A stretch of DNA of 64,000 bases from Nanosynbacter sp. GTDB lineage: Bacteria; Patescibacteriota; Saccharimonadia; Saccharimonadales; Saccharimonadaceae. Positions 31,938-39,368 of this stretch are shown one piece after another (position 1 is the stretch's first letter; each line of letters starts with the position of its first letter). The stretch covers positions 79,106-143,105 of the forward strand of contig JABZKD010000001.1 of assembly GCA_015257455.1 (NCBI GenBank), written 5' to 3'. The translations under genes and the position numbers were made by a program. Under the pieces are notes generated by a model that was not told the origin of the DNA, ran no database searches, and worked only from the letters and a program-made list of their open reading frames with translations.

Positions 31938-31946
31938 TGCTATAAT
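31938..31946 (+). promoter_or_regulatory. Extended -10 promoter, near-leaderless
   Basis: TGC TATAAT is followed by 9 nt and then ATG 31956, with no Shine-Dalgarno sequence. Confidence 0.55.
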
Positions 31947-31955
31947 TATTTACAG

Positions 31956-32600
31956 ATGAAAGAAATCAAAAATTTTAAACCAAAAGAATCTAAAGTTACT
32001 GATCTTTTTCTGATTCTTGTAGCCTTTCTTTTGGTTTTTATTCTTTTTAATTCTGTTCGTGTTTCTGCCGACGCTCCTAAAATTAAACTCACAGATGATC
32101 AGCGTGGCGAACTCTCCATGAACTGTAGTTCAATCAAGTCTAGCCTCAAAAAACTTCAAGTTAGTGATGCCAAAATCCGCTCTCTACTTGGGGCTAATTA
32201 CCAAACAATTCTCAATTCTTACATCACCCCCTTCAACCTTCGCCTTGTCAAAAATAACCAGAATCTCGGCGATCTTTCTGACCTACAAAGTAGTTTTGTC
32301 TTGCAAAAAAATGACTTTAGTTCACTTTATATTGCTTATAGTCAACAATTTGAAAATCTCCTTTCTATTGATTGCCAAAAAAATCCTGACGATTTCTACA
32401 ATCAGCTGATCGTCACCAGGGAATCCCGCAAGGAGCTAAACCAAAAAGTCGAAGATCTTACCAAAACCGCAGAAAAATACCTTGCAGAGATTAAAAAAAT
32501 TGAAATTGATGGCGAAAACATTCGTTTTACTCCCGAAAAAACCGACGCTACCAAAGCTTCAAGCATTACCAACCCTGCTAATCAAGTGGGGGGACGATAA
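31956..32600 (+). CDS. Hypothetical exported coiled-coil protein
   Basis: I do not recognise a family. It has 214 residues: a Lys-rich cytoplasmic start, a signal or anchor segment (about residues 17-38, LFLILVAFLLVFILFNSVRV) followed by SADAP, then a helical extracytoplasmic region with two Cys (about 56 and 135) that could form a disulfide, and a coiled coil near 145-185. The tail is Thr/Asn/Gly-rich. The next gene begins 2 bp after its stop, and both may form an envelope pair. It is expressed from its own promoter below the inverted repeat. Confidence 0.7.
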   Translation: MKEIKNFKPKESKVTDLFLILVAFLLVFILFNSVRVSADAPKIKLTDDQRGELSMNCSSIKSSLKKLQVSDAKIRSLLGANYQTILNSYITPFNLRLVKNNQNLGDLSDLQSSFVLQKNDFSSLYIAYSQQFENLLSIDCQKNPDDFYNQLIVTRESRKELNQKVEDLTKTAEKYLAEIKKIEIDGENIRFTPEKTDATKASSITNPANQVGGR

Positions 32601-32602
32601 TT

Positions 32603-32953
32603 ATGCCAAAAATGTCCTCTGGTGGTCGCAATCTTATGTGCTTAGGCTTAATCGCAACCCTAATTACCATTCTTACTACCACCATCTCTCTAGTTATCTA
32701 TCACAATAGTGGCGACATTTATCTAGATCGCTCCCGCCCAGGTTTTTTACCGGAGAAGCACGAAGTCAAACATGACGACCAACCTGAAAAAACTTATTCT
32801 TTCCCAGAATCCGGCAATCTCGACTCAAAAACTCTTGAAGAATTCCGCGAAAATTTCGAAAAGACTCTCGAAGATACCAAAATTCTTAAAGACCCATTTT
32901 CCGCCGATAATCTATCTGATGATTTTGTTGGATTAAAATCACCCAATAAATAA
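32603..32953 (+). CDS. Hypothetical small membrane protein
   Basis: A 116-residue protein of unknown family. A basic, Gly-containing N-terminus is followed by one hydrophobic span (about residues 12-34, LGLIATLITILTTTISLVIY), and then a charged extracytoplasmic tail of about 80 residues rich in Glu, Asp, Lys and Pro. It follows the 31956 gene by 2 bp with GTGGGGGGA serving as ribosome-binding site, so translation is coupled. Function unknown; the pairing suggests an envelope role. Confidence 0.65.
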   Translation: MPKMSSGGRNLMCLGLIATLITILTTTISLVIYHNSGDIYLDRSRPGFLPEKHEVKHDDQPEKTYSFPESGNLDSKTLEEFRENFEKTLEDTKILKDPFSADNLSDDFVGLKSPNK

Positions 32954-33033
32954 CCAGCACCACTCAACCTACACCCATTGCTCACTAAGAATCAGCTACC
33001 TATGTTTTAGCACTTTTCAAAATGCTATTTTCA

Positions 33034-33042
33034 TGTTATAAT
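33034..33042 (+). promoter_or_regulatory. Promoter of the retropepsin-RimK pair
   Basis: The extended -10 TG T TATAAT lies about 33 nt before ATG 33075. Confidence 0.55.
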
Positions 33043-33074
33043 ACAGCGATAATTATTAAGTGGGAATAATCTAT

Positions 33075-33629
33075 ATGAAACAATCTAATATTAAACTTAT
33101 CGGTGAATTCTGCCTAGTTTCAATCTTTGCAGATGGCCATAATTTTCTAGATATTCCTGCCAAAATCGACTCCGGAGCCGACAGTAGCTCTCTTCATATC
33201 AACAACGCTAAAGTCAACGAAGATGGTGATCTAGTAATAAGTCTCCCTAGTTTTTATCAACATAAAACTTCTCCAAGGGAATTAAAGCGCGATTACGCTC
33301 ATCCAGACTACACACCCACTAAAGTCACTGAAAAGATTAAAAAGTCCAAAACTTCAAAGACTATCGTTATCCCCAAAGGAAAATATCGAGATATTACCAT
33401 TGTTAGCTCTAATGGACACGGTCAAAAACGTTACAAAACCAACCTAAAGATTAGCATCAACGGGTCCGAATTTGAAACTTCGTTTACCCTTAGCAGTCGT
33501 CATAAAAACCGCTACCCAATATTACTTGGTAAGCATGCCCTAAAAGGACGGTACCTAGTTGACGTTTCAAAATCCTATATCAACCAAACCAAAGAAAATC
33601 TTAATCAACTAATCAGCAAGGAAGACTAA
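33075..33629 (+). CDS. Retropepsin-like protein of the RimK-associated family (PF05618 type)
   Basis: 184 residues from ATG 33075 (a GTG at 33060 would add five residues and is less likely). The aspartic-protease-like motif KIDSGADSSSLH (residues 30-41) corresponds to the family motif KIDTGARTSALH, and near the C-terminus YPILLGKHALKGRYLVDVS is the second family block. Between them lies a longer Lys/Thr-rich insertion. Members are commonly encoded beside RimK-like ATP-grasp ligases, as here, and were first annotated as zinc proteases; the D-[ST]-G-A motif argues for an aspartic mechanism. No signal peptide. The rimK-like gene starts 1 bp after its stop. Confidence 0.85.
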   Translation: MKQSNIKLIGEFCLVSIFADGHNFLDIPAKIDSGADSSSLHINNAKVNEDGDLVISLPSFYQHKTSPRELKRDYAHPDYTPTKVTEKIKKSKTSKTIVIPKGKYRDITIVSSNGHGQKRYKTNLKISINGSEFETSFTLSSRHKNRYPILLGKHALKGRYLVDVSKSYINQTKENLNQLISKED

Positions 33630-33630
33630 A

Positions 33631-34539
33631 ATGAAAATCGCCATTCTCTCCAACGGACCAAAGAACTACTCCACCACCCGTCTCTACGAAGAAGCTATCA
33701 AGCGTGGCCATGAGGTCGACATCATTAAGTATAAAAATTGTTATCTTTCACTCTCCGAAAATAATCCCGTAGTTTACTATAACGGAGAAGCACTTCCTCA
33801 CTACGACGCAATTTTACCTCGTATCGCCAATGGTCTCACCCGTTACGGCTGCGCCGTAGTTCGCCAATTTGAAATGAGCAACACTTGGACACTTTCTAGT
33901 TCGATCTCAATCACTCGTGTCCGCGACAAGCTTCGTTCTGCTCAAATTTTCGCCAAAGCTGGCATTGCTTCACCAAAAACCTTAGTCTCACGCAACACTG
34001 CAGACATTGATGACCTTCTTGAACAAATCGGTCTTCCAGCTATCATCAAGCTTGCTACCGGTACACATGGTAATGGTGTAGTTCTAGCCGAAACCAAGAA
34101 AGCTGCCCGCTCTGCCTTGCAGGCTTTCTACCTCTATAACGAAGATGGTACCAACATTCTTATTCAAGAATACATAAAAGAATCTGCTGGCACCGATATT
34201 CGTGCTTTTGTGGTCGGCTCAAAGGTTGTTGCCTCAATGAAGCGTCAATCTCTTGACGATGATTTTCGCTCTAACCTCCATAAAGGCGGCATTGGTACGG
34301 CTATTAAACTTACTCCGGAAGAAGAAAAGCTCGCAATTAAAGCTGCCAAAGTCATGGGCCTCCATGTTGCCGGTGTCGACCTCATGCGCTCCGCTCGTGG
34401 TCCATTAATTCTCGAGGTCAATGCTTCACCAGGATTTGGCATTGAAAAAGCTACCAACCGCAACGTCGCTCTGCCAATTATCAAATATATTGAACACAAT
34501 GCAAAAGGCCGCACTCTTAAAGATAAAGTTGGCATCTAA
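33631..34539 (+). CDS. RimK-like ATP-grasp ligase (glutamate ligase type)
   Basis: 302 residues; cytoplasmic ligase that forms amide bonds using ATP. The N-terminal pre-ATP-grasp domain (MKIAILSNGPKNYSTTRL) is followed by the ATP-grasp core: PAIIKLATGTHGNGVVLA (Lys for ATP, glycine-rich loop), ILIQEYIKESAGTDIRAFVVG, and the Mg-binding ILEVNASPGFGIEKAT. E. coli RimK adds glutamates to ribosomal protein S6; related enzymes make other peptides, so the substrate here is open. With the retropepsin-like partner it could form an add-and-trim cycle. A terminator follows. Confidence 0.9.
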   Translation: MKIAILSNGPKNYSTTRLYEEAIKRGHEVDIIKYKNCYLSLSENNPVVYYNGEALPHYDAILPRIANGLTRYGCAVVRQFEMSNTWTLSSSISITRVRDKLRSAQIFAKAGIASPKTLVSRNTADIDDLLEQIGLPAIIKLATGTHGNGVVLAETKKAARSALQAFYLYNEDGTNILIQEYIKESAGTDIRAFVVGSKVVASMKRQSLDDDFRSNLHKGGIGTAIKLTPEEEKLAIKAAKVMGLHVAGVDLMRSARGPLILEVNASPGFGIEKATNRNVALPIIKYIEHNAKGRTLKDKVGI

Positions 34540-34556
34540 ACTAAAATCCCTATCAC

Positions 34557-34586
34557 GATCTGGCACCTCTAGGTGTCAGATTTTTA
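34557..34586 (+). terminator. Terminator of the retropepsin-RimK operon
   Basis: The stem ATCTGGCACC/GGTGTCAGAT contains one G-U pair, has loop TCTA and is followed by T residues. Confidence 0.8.
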
Positions 34587-34620
34587 TATCTCTTTCAGCC
34601 CAGAACAAGCTATCATATAG

Positions 34621-34626
34621 TATAAT
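34621..34626 (+). promoter_or_regulatory. -10 element, leaderless start at 34633
   Basis: A perfect TATAAT stands 6 nt before the ATG, with no Shine-Dalgarno sequence. Confidence 0.6.
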
Positions 34627-34632
34627 TAACTT

Positions 34633-35082
34633 ATGATTATTTTACTTTTAATCGTCTTGCTCTTTATTCTATTCTCTATGCTTAGACGACATATTGGCAT
34701 TGCTCTACTTGCCACTATCGCCGGTAACACCATTTATAGCACCTTCGGCAACGATTTAACCGAATTATTTGCTAAATTTCTAAACGGCATCCCAGAAAAT
34801 ACAATTTCCAGCACTATCTACATCTCCCTAGTTTTTCTCTTTCCGTTGATTCTTTATTTCAAATCCAACAAAGACAGTCTTTTTGGCATTTTACGTTTTC
34901 TTGAAAGTTTGATTTACGCCGTGCTTTTGGTCTCCATCTGTGCAGCTAAAATCAATCTCCTTGTACCATTTGATGATATAAGCATCCAGCTTTTGAACTT
35001 CGTCGCCATCGTGCGTCCTTCGCTCCTGCTTTTTGCCATCATTGTAGCCTACCTCGATATTCTTCTCAGCAAATCGAATTAA
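34633..35082 (+). CDS. Hypothetical membrane protein overlapping comEC
   Basis: 149 residues with four or five hydrophobic spans (about 1-17, 20-36, 62-80, 88-106, 120-143). Layout and length recall CvpA-like membrane proteins, but no specific motif is present and I do not assign it. The start is supported by a perfect -10 exactly 6 nt upstream. The last 192 nt are antisense to the end of comEC. Composition and codon use look like real coding sequence along its length. Confidence 0.6.
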   Translation: MIILLLIVLLFILFSMLRRHIGIALLATIAGNTIYSTFGNDLTELFAKFLNGIPENTISSTIYISLVFLFPLILYFKSNKDSLFGILRFLESLIYAVLLVSICAAKINLLVPFDDISIQLLNFVAIVRPSLLLFAIIVAYLDILLSKSN

Positions 35083-36099
35083 TCCAAAAACTATCAGCCA
35101 AATTAAAAAGTACCACCATTTTTTCTTAGGCAATTCTAGGATAAAGGACTCTTGCTCAGCTAAAGTATTTATCACAAATGTATGAATTTTCAATGGCCAA
35201 ATTAGTATTTTTTCTAAACTGATCCCAAATATCAATAAATCACCCAATACCGCAATCAATCCCACCGAACCCATAACAATGGGTAAACTCGGCAATAGTA
35301 CCATATTCGCCAGAATCGAAAGCCAAGTAAATTTACCAAAGAAATATAGGCTGATTGGCAATGTTATTACAGAGATTACAATTGATGAAGTTAAAGGTTT
35401 TGCCAAAAATCCCGGCCTTCGATAAAGATCCTTTAACTCATCCTTAGTCCCATAAAAATAGCATGTAACTAACGGCACTATTTTTACTATGGCAAAATAA
35501 GCTAATACTGAAAGCCAGAAACCAATTTGCTTTACAAATTCTGGTCGAATTATCAAGCAAATACTCACAATTACCACTGTTGTTCGATAAACCGAAACGT
35601 TTCGGCCAAAGTATTTAATCGTCATCATTAAAGCCAACCCGACTAACGCGCGCAAAATAGACGGACTAAAACCAATCATCATTGCATAGATGAAGCAGAA
35701 GATTAGCACAAAATAGGTTTTACTAATGATCGAAAAATGCTTAAAAACCAAACTCAAAATTCCAGCAATTATTGCAAGGTGAGTCCCAGAAACCGCAATT
35801 AAATGCATTACACCTACATTTTTCATATTATCTTTCTGTAATGCAGTTAACTCATCTTTATTACCGGTCAAATAACTAATACCGAGCGCCAGCTCATCGT
35901 GCTCAGAGTATTTTAAGAGCTTATCTTTTAACAATTTAATAAAACCCTGTTCATTTGACGGTTTTTCAATATTCACTCTAGTGAAACTCGCCCTACTATT
36001 ATCGCTCACTCCAAATAAATCTGGAGACCGACAGAAAACTCGTCCAGACGCAATTAAAATTAAGCCCACTATAAATAAATTTTCTATACGTATTTTCAT
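34891..36099 (-). CDS. comEC: ComEC/Rec2-family DNA uptake channel, core domain only
   Basis: 402 residues, polytopic membrane protein. The competence domain is clear: VMHLIAVSGTHLAIIAG, IGFSPSILRALVG and the later RPEFVKQIGFWLSVLAYFAI. It lacks the C-terminal metallo-beta-lactamase-like domain and most of the N-terminal OB domain found in full-length ComEC (about 700-800 residues). It should conduct single-stranded DNA across the membrane, consistent with natural competence reported in Saccharibacteria. The start is set by GGAGG on the minus strand. The hydrophilic last 50 residues, antisense to the 34633 gene, have no family similarity and may be a run-on to the next stop. Confidence 0.88.
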   Translation of the reverse strand: MKIRIENLFIVGLILIASGRVFCRSPDLFGVSDNSRASFTRVNIEKPSNEQGFIKLLKDKLLKYSEHDELALGISYLTGNKDELTALQKDNMKNVGVMHLIAVSGTHLAIIAGILSLVFKHFSIISKTYFVLIFCFIYAMMIGFSPSILRALVGLALMMTIKYFGRNVSVYRTTVVIVSICLIIRPEFVKQIGFWLSVLAYFAIVKIVPLVTCYFYGTKDELKDLYRRPGFLAKPLTSSIVISVITLPISLYFFGKFTWLSILANMVLLPSLPIVMGSVGLIAVLGDLLIFGISLEKILIWPLKIHTFVINTLAEQESFILELPKKKWWYFLIWLIVFGLIRFAEKNIEVGYNDGKKQERRTHDGDEVQKLDAYIIKWYKEIDFSCTDGDQKHGVNQTFKKT

Positions 36100-36188
36100 T
36101 TACAACCTCCAAGCTCAACATAAAAAAACTTTCATTTTTTGGCAAGCATTTTTTGAATAAAACAAAGAATTACAGATTAAAAAATCTT

Positions 36189-36323
36189 AAGCATAAGCAA
36201 GTTGTTAAAAAGCCACATAAAAAGCATAAGCAAGTTATCAAAAAATTTAAAAACACCAAACCACCAGATATAAACTCTCGAAATTTTATCAATCCTAATA
36301 TTTAAAAACTTGCGAAATTTTAT
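36189..36323. repeat. Short direct repeats in the comEC-rRNA methyltransferase spacer
   Basis: AAGCATAAGCAAGTT is found at 36189-36203 and 36222-36236. CGAAATTTTAT is found at about 36279-36289 and 36313-36323. The 230-bp AT-rich spacer holds nothing else recognisable apart from the promoters on both sides. Confidence 0.7.
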
Positions 36324-36326
36324 ATT
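36321..36326 (+). promoter_or_regulatory. -10 element, leaderless start at 36333
   Basis: TATATT is followed by 6 nt and then ATG 36333. This supports that ATG over the internal one at 36348. Confidence 0.5.
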
Positions 36327-36332
36327 TACTTT

Positions 36333-37553
36333 ATGCTAGATATTAAGATGAAGCAGAAAAATCCAATTATCACCCCAGAAACCCCACTGGAAGTTATTAA
36401 TTTCGCCACAACCGGACAGGGAATTGCGACCAATTCAGATGGTAAAAAAATCTTCCTGTGGAACGCCATGCCAGGAGAAAAAATCACCGAATATCAGGTT
36501 TTAAAACAAAAATCCCATCTCACCGAAGCCGTAGCTCTGAAAATTAAAAACCCTAATCCACACCGCGTATTGCCGCGTGACGAACACTATCTTTCTAATT
36601 CACCTTGGCAAATTCTAGATATCAGCTACGAGAATTTAGTCAAAAAACAAATTATCGAAGAACTTTTTTCTAAGCTAGATGCACCAAAAATAGCCTTTGA
36701 GCCAAGTGATAATGAATATTTTTATCGCAATAAGATGGAATATTCACTTTACTACGATCATGAAACCGCTAAAATTCATCCGGCTATTCACCGTCGTGGT
36801 TCACATCATAAAATCCCCATCCTCACTTCTTCACTCGAAAATCCAGCCATTTATCATCGCGCCATGGAAATTATCAATGAGTTAAATGCTAAACAAGAAG
36901 ATTCCAGAAAATATCAGTCTCTTCTTCTTCGTTGCAACCGTCAGGGCGAAGTTAGCGGTGGTCTTTATAAAAATTATCAACCCCATCCTATCTTTGAAAA
37001 TCTGACAGATAAAATCTTGGGGTACGAATTTTCTTATTCTCCAAACGGATTCTTCCAAATCAATCTTCCAGAATATGAAAAAGTTTTACGAAAAATTAAA
37101 GATTTTATTAAAGACCAAAACAAAGTCGTTGACCTTTACTCCGGCGTTGGCACCATCGGATTAACTGTTGCTGGAGATAAAAATCTCACACTTGTCGAAG
37201 TTGATAAATTTGCTCACGGTGAACTACTAAATAATATTGAATCGGTAAAATCTAGTACTGGCAACTCCGAAATCACTGGCATCCTCGCAAAATCTGAGGA
37301 CATTTATGATCATATCGAGCATGGTTCAACTGTTATTGTTGACCCGCCGCGCTCTGGTTGCGACTCTAAACTTATTGACACAATCAATCAAAAACTTCCC
37401 GAAAAACTTGTCTACCTATCCTGCAATCCTATCACCCAAGTACGTGACCTCGAAAGGCTTACTCAAAATTATCAAATTACGGATGTTACCGGATATAATT
37501 TCTTCCCACACACACCACACATTGAATGTCTAGTCTTACTAGAGCGTAAATAA
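36333..37553 (+). CDS. 23S rRNA (uracil-5-)-methyltransferase, TrmA/RumA family
   Basis: 406 residues. A TRAM-like N-terminal part is followed by the AdoMet domain: QINLPEYEKVL, DLYSGVGTIGLTV (AdoMet loop), VDPPRSGCDSKLI, and the nucleophile Cys in YLSCNPITQVRDL, with a C-terminal HTPHIECLVLL. These enzymes make 5-methyluridine in 23S rRNA (RlmC/RlmD) or tRNA (TrmA); the exact site cannot be decided. No Cys-rich iron-sulfur motif is visible in the N-terminal half, unlike E. coli RlmD. It is probably leaderless. Confidence 0.93.
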   Translation: MLDIKMKQKNPIITPETPLEVINFATTGQGIATNSDGKKIFLWNAMPGEKITEYQVLKQKSHLTEAVALKIKNPNPHRVLPRDEHYLSNSPWQILDISYENLVKKQIIEELFSKLDAPKIAFEPSDNEYFYRNKMEYSLYYDHETAKIHPAIHRRGSHHKIPILTSSLENPAIYHRAMEIINELNAKQEDSRKYQSLLLRCNRQGEVSGGLYKNYQPHPIFENLTDKILGYEFSYSPNGFFQINLPEYEKVLRKIKDFIKDQNKVVDLYSGVGTIGLTVAGDKNLTLVEVDKFAHGELLNNIESVKSSTGNSEITGILAKSEDIYDHIEHGSTVIVDPPRSGCDSKLIDTINQKLPEKLVYLSCNPITQVRDLERLTQNYQITDVTGYNFFPHTPHIECLVLLERK

Positions 37554-37589
37554 AAGCGTAAAATATAAAAAACATAATCAAGGTAATCT

Positions 37590-38222
37590 ATGAACGATTT
37601 TTTACTACTCACTATAAAACTACTCATCGGCTTCCTCGCTCTCATTATCATTATCAATATTACCGGTAAGGGAAATCTTGCACCGACTTCCGCTAGTGAT
37701 CAAATTCAAAATTATGTCCTTGGTGGTATTATTGGTGGCGTAATTTACAATAATGATATTTCTATTTTAGAATTCATCACCATTTTAGCTATCTGGTGTT
37801 TCTTAGTACTTTCTCTAAAATGGATCAAAACCCACAACGTGCGTATTAAGCAAATCCTTGACGGAAAAGCATTAATCCTCGTTGATAATGGCAAGATTAA
37901 TATTGATAATTGCCGAAAAATTAATCTTAGCGCCCATGATCTTGCTTTCAAATTACGCACTAATGGTGTTTATTCTACCGAAAAGATTAAGCGCGCGATT
38001 ATTGAGCAAAATGGTAGTTTACTAGTTATCCATAAGGGTGAAGAAAACCCCAAATTTCCAATTATTACCGATGGTCAGGTCCAATTTGATATTCTAGAAG
38101 TCATCGGCAAAAATGAAAGCTGGCTAAAGCAAGAACTTAAAAAACACGGGATTACACATCCTAGCCAAGTTTTTCTTGGTGAGTATGAAGACGGAAAAGC
38201 TACCTTTACTCCATATCAATAG
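37590..38222 (+). CDS. DUF421/YetF-family membrane protein
   Basis: 210 residues: two to three N-terminal membrane spans (about 5-25, 43-60, 62-80), then a soluble domain of DUF421 type. The region ISAH/SAHDLAFKLRTNGV and the DGQVQFDILEVIGK end fit the YetF pattern (KILDGKALILVDNGKI). The function of the family is not established. The start follows AAGGTAATCT. It is transcribed in the same direction as its neighbours; no terminator precedes the next gene but a separate promoter does. Confidence 0.75.
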   Translation: MNDFLLLTIKLLIGFLALIIIINITGKGNLAPTSASDQIQNYVLGGIIGGVIYNNDISILEFITILAIWCFLVLSLKWIKTHNVRIKQILDGKALILVDNGKINIDNCRKINLSAHDLAFKLRTNGVYSTEKIKRAIIEQNGSLLVIHKGEENPKFPIITDGQVQFDILEVIGKNESWLKQELKKHGITHPSQVFLGEYEDGKATFTPYQ

Positions 38223-38242
38223 TGAGGACTTATCTAAATCAC

Positions 38243-38272
38243 TTGACAGTTTTCACAATGTTCCTTTATTAT
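38243..38272 (+). promoter_or_regulatory. Promoter of the SemiSWEET gene
   Basis: TTGACA at 38243-38248, an 18-nt spacer and TATTAT at 38267-38272. The strong ribosome-binding site AAAGGAGG lies before ATG 38307. Confidence 0.6.
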
Positions 38273-38306
38273 CGTTTATGTTTAATTTAAAAAAGGAGGC
38301 TATTTT

Positions 38307-38582
38307 ATGAAGTCGAATAATATTAAAAATAAAATCAATACTATTGTGGGGTCAATCGGAGCCTTTATTGGTATCTTTGTTTTCATTGCTTATATTCCAC
38401 AGATTATTGCAAACATCAGTGGATCCAAAGGTCAACCTTGGCAGCCAGCTATGGCCGCTTTCTCGTGTCTAATTTGGGTAATTTATGGCTGGACTAAAGA
38501 GCCGAAAAAAGATTACATTCTAATTATTCCAAATGCTTTTGGTGTTATTCTGGGATTTCTCGCTTTTGTAACAGCCCTCTAG
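38307..38582 (+). CDS. SemiSWEET (PQ-loop) family transporter
   Basis: 91 residues with three membrane helices, the size of a SemiSWEET half-transporter that dimerises to move sugars. The PQ motif YIPQI (about residues 28-32) lies in the first helix, with AFSCLIWVIYGW in the second and a final helix near FGVILGFLAF. The sugar specificity is unknown. AAAGGAGG gives strong translation. It is followed after 12 bp by the DUF998-like gene and may head the long unit down to cysS. Confidence 0.85.
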   Translation: MKSNNIKNKINTIVGSIGAFIGIFVFIAYIPQIIANISGSKGQPWQPAMAAFSCLIWVIYGWTKEPKKDYILIIPNAFGVILGFLAFVTAL

Positions 38583-38594
38583 TTAAAGGAAAAT

Positions 38595-39368
38595 ATGCAA
38601 AATTATCCCCCAAACAATTCCAGAAAGACTAAATCTACTCCAATCACTTATCGACGAATGCGTAACCGCCTAGTTAAATACGGTGCCATTGGCTACATTC
38701 TCAATGCCGCTATTTACCTTATTACTGAATTCATTGCAGCTCTTGGCACCAATCAAGATCTAGGGTATGTCTACTCTAAGCAATTCATCAGTGCGCTGGG
38801 AGTGTATCCTGGACAAATCGCCGATGGTGTACCAAACAATTTTTCACCCCTTGCTATAGTGATGAATCTGGGTTTCATCGTCACCGCTTTCGGTTTTTCT
38901 ATTAGCTATGCCTTATTGCTATATCCAAAACTTAAAGACAGAAACACTAAACTAGCCTGCAGTTTAATGATAGTAGCCATGCTATTCAGCATTGGTAGCC
39001 TCCTAGTTGGACTTTTTCAAGGTGGTGTCCACAACCAAGATTCCTTACATGGCATTGGCGCCAGATTATCATTTCTCATGGGAAATCTTACCTTACTTCT
39101 CGCCGGAATCTTTCTAAAACCAAATCATAAAATTTATCGCCTAACCGCTATACTACTTTCAATTATTGGCATTAGTTTTGCATTTCTTCTTCAATACGCC
39201 ATCACAAATAAGCTAACTGAAGTAGCTGCCATCTACGAACGTCTCACAGTTTATCCTGTTACCACTTGGCAGATAATTACTGGTATAATCTTCTTAAAAG
39301 AATCCATCCAAACCAAATATAATCTTGCGCCAAGGACTAAAAAGGAGAACAAAGATGAGACCGAATAA
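38595..39368 (+). CDS. DUF998-like membrane protein
   Basis: 257 residues with about six membrane spans after a basic N-terminus. The HGIGARLSFLMGNLTLL segment and FSPLAIVMNLGF early loop resemble the DUF998 group, whose function is unknown. The short leader AAGGAAAAT precedes ATG 38595. Its 3' end overlaps the helicase gene by 14 nt, so translational coupling is likely. Confidence 0.7.
   Translation: MQNYPPNNSRKTKSTPITYRRMRNRLVKYGAIGYILNAAIYLITEFIAALGTNQDLGYVYSKQFISALGVYPGQIADGVPNNFSPLAIVMNLGFIVTAFGFSISYALLLYPKLKDRNTKLACSLMIVAMLFSIGSLLVGLFQGGVHNQDSLHGIGARLSFLMGNLTLLLAGIFLKPNHKIYRLTAILLSIIGISFAFLLQYAITNKLTEVAAIYERLTVYPVTTWQIITGIIFLKESIQTKYNLAPRTKKENKDETE

Noticed and set aside
36189..36323. 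Possible CRISPR array from the spaced short repeats
   Set aside because: Only two copies of each of two different short repeats, no uniform spacers and no cas genes in the window.
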